Assembly: GCF_018588585.1 (NCBI RefSeq)
Contig: NZ_JAEUFG010000010.1
Coordinates: 1 to 64,000 of the forward strand
Direction of reading: 5' to 3'
DNA from: Bacillus sp. SM2101
GTDB taxonomy: Bacteria; Bacillota; Bacilli; Bacillales; SM2101
Length of the DNA: 64,000 nucleotides
The notes under the pieces are model-generated. The model was not told where the DNA came from, searched no databases, and saw nothing but the letters and a program-made list of their open reading frames with translations. A program made the position numbers and the translations under genes. Below are positions 37,196-47,444 of this stretch, one piece after another. Within the stretch, counting starts at the first letter, position 1. Each line of letters opens with the position of its first letter.

Positions 37196-37774
37196 ATGAA
37201 TGATGGATCACATGGTGTCTTGCAAGGTTATGAGGTAAACAGGCACACAATGTCTATCTTGCCACATATTTATGAAGGAAGGCCAGTTTCAAAAGTTATA
37301 GAAGAAACTGAGGAGTTTATTGTATTAATGAAGCCGCTTCAAATTGTTGAAAGAAGTTGTTTTTATTACGGTACAAGCTTCAGAGGAAGGCGTGAGGGTA
37401 CCTATAAGATTATTGGAATATCTTATAAAGCTCCCATCGCTATTGAGCCATCTAACATGATTTACCTCTTCCCTACACTCTCACCAAAAAAATCGTTGTG
37501 TGCTTGGATTTCACACCCTCACGTTCAGGATCATAAGCCAGTCGCTGGAAATAAAACTGATGTAATCTTTGTAAATAAAACAAACATTGAATTGCCTATT
37601 TCTCATAGATCATTTAAAAATCAATTACATCGTACTGCCCAGTTGCAAACAAAATTAACAGACCGCATTGATAACAATAATCGGAAAATGGCATTTTTGT
37701 TAACTCCAGAGAAAAAGAATGGGCAAAAATCTAGTCATAGTTACATAATGGAAGATAAAAGTAAGCATGACTAA
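37196..37774 (+). CDS. comK: Competence transcription factor ComK
   Basis: 192 residues, ATG after TTAGGAG. Master activator of the DNA-uptake genes in Bacillus. Clear similarity to B. subtilis ComK throughout: MKPLQIVERSCFYYG, FRGRREGTYKIIGISYKAP, IYLFPTLSPKKSLCAWISH, ELPISHRSFKNQLHRTAQL. The C-terminus, which MecA/ClpCP recognises in B. subtilis, has diverged. The gene looks intact, so competence regulation may be functional. yhjD, yhjE and sipV follow, as in B. subtilis. Confidence 0.93.
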   Translation: MNDGSHGVLQGYEVNRHTMSILPHIYEGRPVSKVIEETEEFIVLMKPLQIVERSCFYYGTSFRGRREGTYKIIGISYKAPIAIEPSNMIYLFPTLSPKKSLCAWISHPHVQDHKPVAGNKTDVIFVNKTNIELPISHRSFKNQLHRTAQLQTKLTDRIDNNNRKMAFLLTPEKKNGQKSSHSYIMEDKSKHD

Positions 37775-37780
37775 ATGAAA

Positions 37781-37890
37781 GACTCTTTTTATAAACTTTG
37801 TTGCAATTATTGGTGAAAAGATGCTACGAACACTAATTCAATACGTGTTTATTTTTTAGTAGGAACAACAATACTTAAGTCGTAAACACC
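37781..37890 (+). repeat. Internally deleted MITE-like repeat after comK
   Basis: ACTCTTTTTATAAACTTTGTTGC joined directly to GAAAAGATGCTACGAACACT, with GTGTTTATTTTTTAGTAG and AAACACC at the end. It lacks about 50 bp of the middle of the family. Confidence 0.65.
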
Positions 37891-37922
37891 GAAATTAAAA
37901 GGAGTAACGACTATAATCTCGA

Positions 37923-37966
37923 ATCATATATACAACGGTAATACAAAGTTGTATATATGATTTTTA
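37923..37966 (+). terminator. Terminator downstream of comK
   Basis: ATCATATATACAAC and GTTGTATATATGAT form a perfect 14-bp stem with an 11-nt loop, followed by TTTTATTT. Confidence 0.85.
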
Positions 37967-38180
37967 TTTCCACTTGATTTGCTGAGTAACATACATGATA
38001 TCAGTAGTAACACATTTAATTACACCCAATTAAGTGCGTGTTTACAAAGGATAAATATTTCTGAGCTATGTCAAAATTATATGTCAATTTGAGGTGACCT
38101 TGCTTGTCATAAGCTAATCGACAGTGGATAACGACTTGCAATCATACTATGTCATTTATTGAAATTGATAATGTTCCTAC

Positions 38181-38564
38181 TTACGTATCAATAGGCTTGG
38201 CCGAATTAATTTTGTTATCTTGCAAGTATACGATCATTAGGTCCTGTACTTTATTTCTTATACGTGGATTAAAGTAATTGTGTCGCTCCTCATACCCTTT
38301 ATAAATAAATAGAAAATCTGTGAAAGCTTCATCTCGGTTTACTTCACATACTTTTAAATCATTTTTGTACATTTCTTTCTTTATGCGTCGTAAATCTATT
38401 TGTATTTGTTTCATTGATTGCTCAATAATAGTTACGTATGGCTTTTTTAGTTTGAAATTACTTTGTTGAATGGTTGCTAAGTCTTTGTTTAAAACAATTA
38501 ATAACATAGGCAAATAAATTGCCAACTCCATCATTGCTCGTTCTTCATTTGGAATTCTCGTCAT
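38181..38564 (-). CDS. yhjD: YhjD-like protein of unknown function
   Basis: 127 residues from ATG 38564, behind AAAGGAG; the 10-residue upstream extension is not supported. The protein is helical and lysine-rich with no membrane segment. Segments MTRIPNEERAMMELAIYLPM and FIYKGYEERHNYFNPRIRN correspond to B. subtilis YhjD, which lies next to yhjE as here. No reaction or partner is known. It is transcribed away from yhjE. Confidence 0.75.
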   Translation of the reverse strand: MTRIPNEERAMMELAIYLPMLLIVLNKDLATIQQSNFKLKKPYVTIIEQSMKQIQIDLRRIKKEMYKNDLKVCEVNRDEAFTDFLFIYKGYEERHNYFNPRIRNKVQDLMIVYLQDNKINSAKPIDT

Positions 38565-38966
38565 ACTATTTCTCCTTTCAGAAAGCTTGTTCAAGTATGA
38601 ATATAACGAGTGAAGAGTTAATGCTTCCTCGTGGTTTCCTTAAGAAATTGCGTAAACTTTCCTGTTAAATAAGCATAATCAACGAAGTTTTAGCACATGG
38701 ATATAAATAAGAAGAAAAGTGATTATGAAAAATTATAATGAATGTGAAAATGTTTATTACAGGAGAAAAGAACGTATGTTTGGTTTATATCTTATTATAA
38801 ATTTTGAAAAAAAACAAGTATCTAAAATTGTGAAAAGGGTATAATTCACAATAGTTGTAGAAATGACATTTGTTTGATATTATATTTCCCAAAATTAACA
38901 TTATACGTGTACAATATATGAAATAGTGGGTAAAAAATATGTATCTGACGATGAGGAGTAATAGAC

Positions 38967-39572
38967 ATGGACCTAGACACGTTAAGAGAACTTATAACGT
39001 TAGAAAATATATTATCTGTATTAGAAGAATATCGCTCATTAGGACCACTACCTGGAATTTTTCTGCCCTTAATTGAAGCATTTTTACCGTTTTTTCCTTT
39101 ATTTGTTTTTGTGATGGCAAATGCGGCTGCGTTTGGACTTTGGCTCGGTTTTATCTTTTCTTGGATTGGTGCATGTGCGGGTTCAATAGCGGTATTTTTT
39201 CTAGTCCGAAAATTTGGTCAACAGCGCTTCTTTTCTTTTGTTAGCCGTCATCCTAAAGTGAAAAGCTTAATGAATTGGGTTGATAGACATGGGTTCGGTC
39301 CATTGTTTTTACTCCTATGCTTTCCATTTACCCCATCGGCAGCTGTTAACATTGTTGCTGGCTTGTCAAACGTACGTGTACCTCAATTTATTCTTGCCGT
39401 ATTGTGTGGGAAAATGGTGATGATCTTTACAATGAGTTGGGTTGGGTATGATATTGCGGCCTTAGTTCATCAGCCTGTACGATCAATTATCGTTATAATT
39501 ATTATTTTCATATTATGGGTCGTAGGGAAAAGGCTAGAAGCAAGGTTTAATATTAAACAAACAGCAAATTGA
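38967..39572 (+). CDS. yhjE: TVP38/TMEM64 (DedA-like) membrane protein YhjE
   Basis: 201 residues, ATG after GATGAGGAG. Five to six membrane helices with the VTT/SNARE-associated domain. The conserved core F..RFG then the helical-hairpin FGPLFLLLCFPFTPSAAVNIVAGLSNV is intact; the Phe-x-Pro-x-Pro loop is characteristic of this group, linked to lipid scrambling or undecaprenyl-phosphate recycling in relatives. sipV starts 67 nt downstream, and the yhjE-sipV pair matches B. subtilis. Confidence 0.88.
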   Translation: MDLDTLRELITLENILSVLEEYRSLGPLPGIFLPLIEAFLPFFPLFVFVMANAAAFGLWLGFIFSWIGACAGSIAVFFLVRKFGQQRFFSFVSRHPKVKSLMNWVDRHGFGPLFLLLCFPFTPSAAVNIVAGLSNVRVPQFILAVLCGKMVMIFTMSWVGYDIAALVHQPVRSIIVIIIIFILWVVGKRLEARFNIKQTAN

Positions 39573-39639
39573 TTGTTGTTCCACGAAACTGATACTGATA
39601 AAATAAAATTAAAAAAAGTTATGAAGGAGTTAATAGACA

Positions 39640-40203
39640 ATGCCTCAACAAGAAAACAATATTAAAAAAGAAGGAATTGAATGGCTTAAGTCTATAGGTA
39701 TTGGAATTATTATTTTTGCATTTTTTAGAACATTCTTCTTTACGAATTATGTAGTAGAAGGTGAATCGATGATGCCTACCCTTCAGGATGGTAATATGTT
39801 AATGGTAAATAAAATAGGCTATCGTTTAGGAGATCTAGACCATTTTGATGTCGTTGTCTTTCATTCAGATGGTGAAGATGATTATGTGAAACGAGTGATC
39901 GGTTTACCAGGTGATAAAATTGAATACAAGCAAGACGTTTTATATATTAATGATAAACCTGTTCAAGAGCCATACCTCCTTCCATTTAAAGAAAGACTCG
40001 TTGAAGGTAAACTGACAGGAGATTTTACACTAAAAGAAATTACCGGTGAAGCTAGTGTTCCAGAAGATTCAGTATTTGTTATAGGGGATAACCGTCGCAA
40101 AAGTTGGGATGGAAGGCATTTTGGGTTTATTAAACGAGATCAAATTGTTGGAAAGGTCAATTTACGTTATTGGCCAATGGATGAATTTGATATAACATTT
40201 TAG
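39640..40203 (+). CDS. sipV: Type I signal peptidase SipV
   Basis: 187 residues, ATG after GAAGGAG. Cleaves signal peptides of exported proteins at the outer face of the membrane. One N-terminal helix (about 17-36), then box B VEGESMMPTL with nucleophile Ser43, box D DYVKRVIGLPGD with general base Lys84, and box E IGDNRRKSWDGRHFG. This is the minimal Gram-positive (P-type) form. The secreted proteins at 50.9 and 61.6 kb would be among its substrates. Confidence 0.93.
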   Translation: MPQQENNIKKEGIEWLKSIGIGIIIFAFFRTFFFTNYVVEGESMMPTLQDGNMLMVNKIGYRLGDLDHFDVVVFHSDGEDDYVKRVIGLPGDKIEYKQDVLYINDKPVQEPYLLPFKERLVEGKLTGDFTLKEITGEASVPEDSVFVIGDNRRKSWDGRHFGFIKRDQIVGKVNLRYWPMDEFDITF

Positions 40204-40204
40204 C

Positions 40205-40315
40205 CTACTATCTTTTCGTAAACTTTGTTTGCATTAGTTCCTAAACTAGAAGGTAAAGATGTCGTAATACTCAACAACATCGTTTTATTGAAGAAAAGAT
40301 GCCACGAACCTTTCG
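40205..40315 (+). repeat. Truncated MITE-like repeat after sipV
   Basis: ATCTTTTCGTAAACTTTGTT at the left and GAAGAAAAGATGCCACGAAC in the core. The right end is replaced by TTTCGCAAATCTTGTTGC, which resembles a second left end. Confidence 0.65.
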
Positions 40316-40596
40316 CAAATCTTGTTGCTAAATATACTAGATAATGATTGTCCCTGTTTTTAACATATATTTCTCTAAGGAAGAACAAAATGACAGTATA
40401 TTAAAATACATTAGTAAATACATACTACATAAATATGAACGTTGATAAGGATTTGGACTTATTGACGTTTTTTGTTATGTTTTTTTCGTAACGCTCTGTT
40501 AACCATTTGTTGTTGAAATTACAAGACCCTTTGTTCTGTGAAGGTGATTACAGATTAGCATGTTTTATATGAATTGTGTTTACGTGTACAAATAGA

Positions 40597-40748
40597 GGTC
40601 TTTTCGTAAACTTCATTGCTATTGTCACTGAAAATGACGGCAAAAATTCTTCAGTTAACATCATTGTTAATTAAGAAAAGATGAAACGAACGCTTAGTTT
40701 ATATTTACTACCATAGTACGGCAAGCAAAATTAATCTGAAAAACAGTC
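40597..40748 (+). repeat. MITE-like dispersed repeat before the ECF sigma gene
   Basis: GGTCTTTTCGTAAACTTC...GAAAAACAGTC, 152 bp, with TTAAGAAAAGATGAAACGAAC core. With the preceding copy it occupies much of the 610-nt gap. Confidence 0.7.
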
Positions 40749-40817
40749 AAAAAAAGAAAACTATTTTGGAGTTATTGTGCTCTAATATTTTAGAGAGGTT
40801 TATGGGGAGGAGACACT

Positions 40818-41330
40818 TTGGATTTTGAACAACTAGTAAAACGTGCACAAAAGTATGATGATGAGGCATTTTATGAATTAATTACTTTGCATAAAATAAG
40901 CTTGTATAAAATAGCATACTCGTATTTTAAAAATGAACACGATGCAACAGAAGCAGTGCAAGAAGTGACCTTTCGAGCTTATAAGGAGATCAGAAAGGTG
41001 AGGCAACCACAATTTTTTACTACTTGGATTACTCGTATTATGATTAATTATTGTTCGAGAGAGTATAGTCGAAAGAAAAAGACTTCTTTGCAGGAAGTAG
41101 ATAAAGGTGTGGAAGATAGTGAGTCATCAACGTTAACGAAAATTGATCTTGAACAGCATATTGCATTATTAGACCCACAACTACAAACAATTGTTAAGTT
41201 AAAATACTATCATGACTTAACGATCGATCAAATAGCTGACATTCTTCAATGTCCTGAAGGAACTGTGAAAACAAGGCTGTATAAATCTCTAAAACTATTA
41301 AAAGTTAGTTTAGCAAAGGAGTGGTTATGA
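40818..41330 (+). CDS. ECF-type sigma factor
   Basis: 170 residues from TTG behind GGGGAGGAGA. Region 2 (about 25-90, with YSYFKNEHDATEAVQEVTFRA) binds the -10 element and core polymerase; region 4 (about 115-165, with LTIDQIADILQCPEGTVKTR) is the -35-binding helix-turn-helix. Regions 1 and 3 are absent, as in extracytoplasmic-function sigma factors. The next gene, overlapping by 4 nt (ATGA), encodes its likely anti-sigma factor. The signal is unknown. Confidence 0.9.
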   Translation: MDFEQLVKRAQKYDDEAFYELITLHKISLYKIAYSYFKNEHDATEAVQEVTFRAYKEIRKVRQPQFFTTWITRIMINYCSREYSRKKKTSLQEVDKGVEDSESSTLTKIDLEQHIALLDPQLQTIVKLKYYHDLTIDQIADILQCPEGTVKTRLYKSLKLLKVSLAKEWL

Positions 41331-42673
41331 TGAATAAAGATTTTGAAAAAGAAGAAGCTGCTCTTTACGACATAAAAGATAAATATGATCATTTGTCGAT
41401 CCCAGAAGACCTTGATCAGTCAATAAGGAATGGGATGAATAAAGCGACAAAGAGTCGAAGAATAAATCGTAGAATGAGGTTGACTTCCATTAGTGCTTGT
41501 ATCTTAATTTTATCCTTCGTTACAACAGTGCGGATATCACCTGCCTTTGCTAATTACATGAGTACGATTCCTGGCTTAGCAAAAATAGTTGAACTCATTC
41601 AATTTGACCAAAGTTTGCAAGTAGCGGTAGAAAATGAATTTATTCAACATATTGGTGCTAGTGAAGAACAAAATGGTGTTACGTTCACAATCGATGCTGT
41701 TATTGTTGATGAGAGCAAGATGGTCATGTTTTATACACTGGAAAATGTAAAAGACTATAATTATTTGCACCCTTTACCAGATTTATTAACGAGTGAAGGT
41801 AAAGATTATCTTGCAAGTTCTGGCTCTGATAATCTGAAAAATAAACAGAACGAAAATTCGATAAGCGGACGATTTGATTTTTATTTCCATGAAGCTGTAC
41901 CTACAGAAGGTTTTATACTCCAACTAATTGTTGAAGCGGGGGATGATTTATCTAATATGAGTGAATTTCCCCATGAATATAGTATTCCTTTTCAAGTAAA
42001 TACAGCGCTTTTCGAAAATATGAAGGAACTATACGAAATTAATGAAACAGTAGAAGTCGAAGGGCAGAAAATAACATTTAAGACACTCGAAGTTTATCCA
42101 ACTCAATTAAAACTACAAGTGACATATGATAAAAACAATACGATGAAAATCTTCGAACTTGAAGATTTACGAATTGTTGATGAAAATGGTGATGAGGTTA
42201 CTTCAATTGCCAATGGAATAACAGGCTCGAATATTACCGAATATGGGGAGAGTTTTCATCTGGAAAGTAATTATTTCAAGAAACCGAAAGAGCTATACAT
42301 CGAATTTACAGCTATAAGAGCGTTGGATAAAAACTTATTAGACCTTCAGGTGGATGTAGAAAACAGAAAAATCGTAAAAGCACCTGATGACCGTATCTAT
42401 ATGGAACCCTCCTACAATAATGAGAAGGAACAGCTAGTTATTTCGTTTGATAAAGATGACCTCTATAGTGGTGAATTACGCGTCGATTGGGAATTTGTTG
42501 ATGGAGATGGAAAAAAATATAAGCCTTTATCGAATGGCTACAGTATGGGTGAAGCTAATGAAAGCTTGGTCCTCGAAATCCCTAATGAAAACTATAACAA
42601 CCCATTAGTGTTTACAATTAGCGATTATCCAACTAGAAAATATACAAAGGATATCCGTTTAAAGGTAAAATAG
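41327..42673 (+). CDS. Membrane-bound anti-sigma factor-like protein with DUF4179 region
   Basis: 448 residues; ATG 41327 overlaps the sigma-factor stop as ATGA, behind AAAGGAG. A short cytoplasmic part (about 1-52) would hold the sigma factor; one membrane helix (about 54-72) follows, and then a large extracellular region of beta structure, matching the DUF4179 arrangement common next to Bacillus ECF sigma genes. The extracellular part contains two related modules (starting near 100 and near 240). Coupled translation suggests equal production of both partners. Confidence 0.8.
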   Translation: MMNKDFEKEEAALYDIKDKYDHLSIPEDLDQSIRNGMNKATKSRRINRRMRLTSISACILILSFVTTVRISPAFANYMSTIPGLAKIVELIQFDQSLQVAVENEFIQHIGASEEQNGVTFTIDAVIVDESKMVMFYTLENVKDYNYLHPLPDLLTSEGKDYLASSGSDNLKNKQNENSISGRFDFYFHEAVPTEGFILQLIVEAGDDLSNMSEFPHEYSIPFQVNTALFENMKELYEINETVEVEGQKITFKTLEVYPTQLKLQVTYDKNNTMKIFELEDLRIVDENGDEVTSIANGITGSNITEYGESFHLESNYFKKPKELYIEFTAIRALDKNLLDLQVDVENRKIVKAPDDRIYMEPSYNNEKEQLVISFDKDDLYSGELRVDWEFVDGDGKKYKPLSNGYSMGEANESLVLEIPNENYNNPLVFTISDYPTRKYTKDIRLKVK

Positions 42674-42834
42674 TGAACTTGGCTTCCTCATTAAAGAAAT
42701 ATGTGTTTCAGCGAACTTTTGCCCTAGTTTATGTTTGATTAATACTTTTTACTATCTATCGTTATCAATTACAGTTATACTGATGTACTAACAGAGTATA
42801 TATCACAGCAGTCATATATTATGGGGGAATTAAG

Positions 42835-43764
42835 ATGGAGCCAAAAATATATATTATTCATGAAAACGATGAATGGACAGAACCTTTACACAAAGAACTC
42901 GATAAATTAGGACTATCTTATGAAGATTGGTTTCTTAATGAAGGATCACTTAACCTTAACGAGGAACCACCGATTGGGATTTTCTATAACCGAATGAGTG
43001 CATCTTCTCATACGAGAGGACACCGTTTTGCTCCTGAATATACAGCAGCTGTATTATCTTGGTTAGAAAAGCATGGACGAAAAGTGTTTAATACGAGTCG
43101 GGCACTTCAGCTTGAAGTAAGTAAAGTTGCCCAATATACCGCGTTGCAAGCATTTGACATCGTTACTCCACATACGATTGCTGCAGTTGGTAAGGAACAT
43201 ATTTTACAAGCTGGAAGTACGTTTGCAAAGCCATTTATTACAAAGCACAATCGTGCTGGCAAAGGGTTAGGGGTTCAGCTCTTTGACAATGTTGCCGCAC
43301 TACAGCAATACGTGAACAGCGATGACTTTGATGAATCGATCGATGGCATCACACTTTTGCAGGAATATATACAGGCACCAGAACCGTGTATTACTCGTTG
43401 TGAATTCGTTGGAGGGAAATTTCTTTATGCTGTTCGGGTTGATACGTCTGAAGGCTTTGAGCTATGCCCAGCAGACGCGTGCCAAATAGGAGATGCCTTC
43501 TGCCCGACAACAGCCGATCCTACGCCAAAGTTTAAAATTCAAGAAAATTTTAACGATCCGATTATTCACAAATATGAACAATTTCTCGCTAACAATGACA
43601 TTCATTTTGCAGGAATCGAATTTATTAAAGATGCCAATGGAAATATATACACTTACGATGTAAATACTAACACAAACTATAATGCTGATGCAGAAGCAGT
43701 CGCAAATGTTTCAGGGATGGGTGCGATTGCTAAGCATCTCGGTAACGAGCTAGCTATGTTATAG
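42835..43764 (+). CDS. RimK-like ATP-grasp ligase
   Basis: 309 residues, ATG after TATGGGGGA. ATP-grasp fold with RimK-type organisation: ITKHNRAGKGLGVQLF is the ATP-binding loop and the C-terminal FAGIEFIKDANGNIYTYDVNTNTNYN carries the metal-binding Glu, Asp and Asn residues. The family ligates an amino acid or amine to a carboxylate through an acyl phosphate. Neither substrate nor partner gene is nearby. A terminator follows. Confidence 0.82.
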   Translation: MEPKIYIIHENDEWTEPLHKELDKLGLSYEDWFLNEGSLNLNEEPPIGIFYNRMSASSHTRGHRFAPEYTAAVLSWLEKHGRKVFNTSRALQLEVSKVAQYTALQAFDIVTPHTIAAVGKEHILQAGSTFAKPFITKHNRAGKGLGVQLFDNVAALQQYVNSDDFDESIDGITLLQEYIQAPEPCITRCEFVGGKFLYAVRVDTSEGFELCPADACQIGDAFCPTTADPTPKFKIQENFNDPIIHKYEQFLANNDIHFAGIEFIKDANGNIYTYDVNTNTNYNADAEAVANVSGMGAIAKHLGNELAML

Positions 43765-43795
43765 AACAACTAAACCTTTTATCTAAATTGTGATT

Positions 43796-43827
43796 AAGAA
43801 TCTTCCAATGGGAGGGTTCTTTTTTTG
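43796..43827 (+). terminator. Terminator of the ATP-grasp gene
   Basis: AAGAATCTTCC-AATG-GGAGGGTTCTT (11 bp including two G-T pairs) followed by TTTTTT. Confidence 0.8.
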
Positions 43828-44076
43828 TTCCTTGTGATGAGTTTTTAGTGTATCCCTCAACGTAGAAAAGGTACTATGCTGTATACAAAATTATTTCTTA
43901 GCAAATAAAACAACATCCTATGTAGAAAGCTTTTTAACTGGCTCGTATAGGTGGTAGTATGTTTAAGATTTTCGATAACTGTTTTATAATGAAAGGAAGG
44001 ATTAGCTACGGTATACATAATAGATGTTTATTATTTATTTGATAGATTCTTTTCGTAAATATTGATTTTTATTAAA

Positions 44077-44216
44077 TGCTTTTTTGTAAACTTTGCTGCT
44101 ATTATTACTAGAGATGGACAGTATGATATGTTTTATTGAGGGCTAATAGATTTTACAAGTAGAAAAGAGATGCCCGAATTTTAGTGTGAAAAGCAACAAC
44201 CAATTCTGAAACAGCC
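44077..44216 (+). repeat. MITE-like dispersed repeat before recQ
   Basis: TGCTTTTTTGTAAACTTTGC...GAAACAGCC, 140 bp, with AAAGAGATGCCCGAATTTTAG core. A second left-end-like sequence (GATTCTTTTCGTAAATATTG) lies 30 bp upstream. Confidence 0.7.
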
Positions 44217-44254
44217 ATTTGAGAATATAACACTGAGGAAAGGAGCTCACCGTC

Positions 44255-46417
44255 ATGTTTGAAAAGGCGACCCATGTATTAAAACAATATTTTGGTTATA
44301 AAGCATTTCGGCAAGGGCAAGATGGGATCATAGAAAATGTATTAAACGGGAATGATACGCTTGCGATTATGCCTACAGGTGGAGGAAAATCAATTTGTTA
44401 TCAAGTGCCAGCGATGATGTTCGATGGTGTGACAATTGTTATTTCACCGTTAATCTCCTTAATGAAGGATCAAGTTGATGCTTTAATTAATATTGGAATA
44501 CCAGCAACATATATAAATAGTACGTTAACAAGACAAGATTTAAATGACAGAATAGCGAAAGCACAAGAAGGGGCTTACAAACTCATTTATATAGCGCCTG
44601 AGAGATTAGAGTCACCTGATTTCCAACAATTATTACAAAGGTTACATATTTCACTAGTAGCAATTGACGAAGCGCACTGTATTTCACAATGGGGGCATGA
44701 TTTTCGCCCTAGCTATCGGCATATTTCTACGTTTCTTCAAGCTTTAGATAAGCTACCAGTCGTCATCGCATTAACAGCGACAGCAACGACAGAAGTAAAA
44801 GATGATATATGTAATTTACTACATATTGATTATTCAAATACTTTTGTTACAGGGTTTGCTAGAGAAAATCTTTCTTTTACAGTCGTCAAAGGTGAAAACA
44901 AACGTGATTACATAACGAAATATATTAACGCAAATAAAGCATCTTCAGGAATTATTTATGCTGGTACGAGAAAAGAGGTTGATCAGCTTTATGCCTATTT
45001 TGAACGTAGTGGTGTTTCAATAGGAAAGTATCATGCTGGGATGTCAGAGCAAGAACGAAAGGACACGCAAGAGAAATTTATCTACGATGATATTAGTATC
45101 ATGGTTGCTACAAATGCCTTTGGCATGGGAATAAATAAATCCAATGTACGTTATGTGTTACATTATAATTTACCAAAAAATATGGAAGCATATTACCAAG
45201 AAGCCGGTCGTGCTGGTCGTGATGGTGAGGAAAGCGATTGTGTTGTATTATTTTCTCCTCAGGACATACAGTTGCAAAAGTTTTTAATAGAACAAACGTT
45301 GTTAAATCCTGAACGGAAAGCTAATGAATATCAAAAGCTGCAACAAATGATCGATTATTGTCATACTGAGCGTTGTTTACAGCTATACATACTCGAATAT
45401 TTTGGAGAAACAGATGGTCAAACATGTGGAAAATGCGGGAATTGTACTGATGCCAGAGAAACGATTGATATTACAACAGAGGCACAAATGGTTTTTTCTT
45501 GTATTAAACGCATGAATGAGCGGTTTGGTAAAACGATCGTAGCCCAAGTTTTAAAAGGCTCTAGAAACAAACGTGTCGTTGAACAACAATTTCATACGCT
45601 ACCGACGTATGGTCTTCTGAGTAAATATTCCGAAAAAGAAATTGTTGAAATGATTGACTACTTCGTAGCTGAACAATATTTGGTTGCTACAGAAGGTCAA
45701 TATCCAGTGCTAATGATCGGGAATAAAGCGTATCAAGTATTAAAAGGAAATGAAAAAGTATATAAAAAACAAAAACACAAAGCAAAACGCTTAACAACAC
45801 ATAATGAGCTGTTTGAGCGCCTGCGTGCACTTCGGAAAGATATTTCAACTGAAGAGCGTGTTCCACCTTATGTCGTTTTCGCGGATAGTGCATTAAGAGA
45901 AATGAGTGAGCAAGCACCTCTAAATGAACAAGCTATGCTAAGCATAAAAGGAGTAGGCAAAGTTAAGTTTGAAAGATATGGAGCCCAATTTTTGCAAACA
46001 ATAAAAGCATATGCAGCTGAACATGATATTGAAGCAACAGAGGATATTCCGACAGAGGTACGAGTGAGTGAATCAGCATTAGGTTCATCTAATGATAACG
46101 TTGCAGACAAAGTAACAGAAAACCCTAGTCATATATTGTCCTATCAATTATTTGTTGAAGGGGAAGATATTGAAGATATTGCAAAAAAGCGGTCAATGTC
46201 GCCAATAACCATTCAAAATCATATCATTCGAAGTGCAACTGAAGGCAACGTAATTGAATGGGGGCGAATGATTCCAACTGAGTATGAAGAACAAATAGTC
46301 TCCAAAATAACAGAGTTAGGTGCAGAGAAGTTAAAACCATTAAAAGAGGCATTACCAGAAGAGGTAGATTACTTTGCAATCAAAGCTGTGATATGTAAAA
46401 TGCACCTAACAAATTGA
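44255..46417 (+). CDS. recQ: ATP-dependent DNA helicase RecQ
   Basis: 720 residues, ATG after GGAAAGGAG. 3'-5' helicase for recombination and fork repair. Order: superfamily 2 motor with TGGGKS (41-46) and DEAH (138-141), the RecQ-specific loop following it, the RQC zinc site (Cys374, Cys391, Cys394, Cys397), a winged helix, an HRDC domain (about 513-590), and an extra C-terminal helix-turn-helix region (about 630-715, [19 protein letters not shown]). This last domain is also found in some other bacterial RecQ proteins and makes it longer than the 590-residue B. subtilis RecQ. Confidence 0.93.
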   Translation: MFEKATHVLKQYFGYKAFRQGQDGIIENVLNGNDTLAIMPTGGGKSICYQVPAMMFDGVTIVISPLISLMKDQVDALINIGIPATYINSTLTRQDLNDRIAKAQEGAYKLIYIAPERLESPDFQQLLQRLHISLVAIDEAHCISQWGHDFRPSYRHISTFLQALDKLPVVIALTATATTEVKDDICNLLHIDYSNTFVTGFARENLSFTVVKGENKRDYITKYINANKASSGIIYAGTRKEVDQLYAYFERSGVSIGKYHAGMSEQERKDTQEKFIYDDISIMVATNAFGMGINKSNVRYVLHYNLPKNMEAYYQEAGRAGRDGEESDCVVLFSPQDIQLQKFLIEQTLLNPERKANEYQKLQQMIDYCHTERCLQLYILEYFGETDGQTCGKCGNCTDARETIDITTEAQMVFSCIKRMNERFGKTIVAQVLKGSRNKRVVEQQFHTLPTYGLLSKYSEKEIVEMIDYFVAEQYLVATEGQYPVLMIGNKAYQVLKGNEKVYKKQKHKAKRLTTHNELFERLRALRKDISTEERVPPYVVFADSALREMSEQAPLNEQAMLSIKGVGKVKFERYGAQFLQTIKAYAAEHDIEATEDIPTEVRVSESALGSSNDNVADKVTENPSHILSYQLFVEGEDIEDIAKKRSMSPITIQNHIIRSATEGNVIEWGRMIPTEYEEQIVSKITELGAEKLKPLKEALPEEVDYFAIKAVICKMHLTN

Positions 46418-46470
46418 GTCGAATAAATAAAATAATGATTAATATATTATTAAACTAGACCAGCAAGCTG

Positions 46471-46573
46471 AGATTTTTATACAACGGTGACAATTTAATA
46501 AGAAGTAAAGGTGCCACGAATATTAGTTGTTAAAGGTGTTATTTCTTTAAATTCAAACATTATGAAAAAGGCT
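46471..46573 (+). repeat. Degenerate MITE-like repeat after recQ
   Basis: AATAAGAAGTAAAGGTGCCACGAATATTAG preserves the core (here longer than any one unit quoted elsewhere), and GAAAAAGGCT resembles the right end. The left end is lost. Confidence 0.45.
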
Positions 46574-46599
46574 AATTACATAAAATTAGTCTTTTTTAT
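46565..46599 (+). terminator. Probable recQ terminator
   Basis: AAAAAGGCTAATT and AATTAGTCTTTTT pair with one G-T and are followed by T residues. The left arm overlaps the end of the repeat element. Confidence 0.65.
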
Positions 46600-46692
46600 C
46601 AATTATTGTTTATTATTGAAACTTATTTAATGGAAACTCATAAATATAATTTAGTCATGAAAAATGGTCAAATAGTCGGGAGGGAATAGAGT

Positions 46693-46944
46693 ATGAAAAA
46701 TTATATTATTTTTCTAGGAAGCTTCTTCATATTATTTTTGGTGATTCAACTATTGTCAGGGCTATTTCTAACTGCAACATTTAAACCGGATTTATCACAA
46801 GCTTTGAATAGCGTTGCAAATGTACCAAAAGAGGTAGAATTCGGCAGTCTTTCAAGCATTTCATTATATATTATTGCTATGCTATCAGCTACAGTCGCAT
46901 TTTTTGTGCCAAAATTAATTACCAAATTCAATAGAAACATTTAA
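46693..46944 (+). CDS. Small two-helix membrane protein
   Basis: 83 residues, ATG after CGGGAGGG. Two membrane helices (about 5-28 and 55-74) are joined by a polar loop of about 26 residues, and the tail is basic (KLITKFNRNI), so both ends would be cytoplasmic. No family recognised. The good ribosome-binding site and hydrophobic pattern argue that it is real. Confidence 0.65.
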   Translation: MKNYIIFLGSFFILFLVIQLLSGLFLTATFKPDLSQALNSVANVPKEVEFGSLSSISLYIIAMLSATVAFFVPKLITKFNRNI

Positions 46945-46999
46945 CAGTAGTGCACTAGAGTTAACACAGGTGGATTTGCAAGAATTAAATAAAAAAGAA

Positions 47000-47269
47000 A
47001 CTATATAGCAGAGCTATTGTGTTAATTATGTCAAATTTGAATTCTTCTTTCCCTGTATATTTAAGCGTTTTTTAATTGCTGATAAATCTCTTAGGATGGT
47101 TCCAAGGTGCGATTGATGCTAAAACAGCTTTGATCATTAAAACAGTCATTAGCAATGCTTTCATTCCAAATCGATATTATTTAATAAATTTCTGAAGCAC
47201 TTCAATACAAGAATTGTTAATATTTATAAATATATTAGTAATCTTGGAAACTACATTATTCTCTAAGAA
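47000..47269. other. Non-coding gap without recognised features
   Basis: AT-rich sequence between the small membrane protein and the next repeat copy. No open frame with a ribosome-binding site, no convincing hairpin. Confidence 0.35.
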
Positions 47270-47389
47270 AAGCTCTATTCATTCACTAAATATGAACAGT
47301 CAAGTAAGTTGTGTTGTAGACAAAGAGAAAAAGATACCACGATTGATAGTGTGTAGTTGAAATAACAACTCTAAAAAATATAACAGCAT
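47270..47389 (+). repeat. Shortened MITE-like repeat
   Basis: AAGCTCTATTCATTCACTAAA at the left, AGAGAAAAAGATACCACGATT in the core and AACAGC at the right end. Confidence 0.55.
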
Positions 47390-47444
47390 TAACCAACAAA
47401 AGACATGCATACTATAAGTCGAATGTGAACTGGGAGAATAAAAT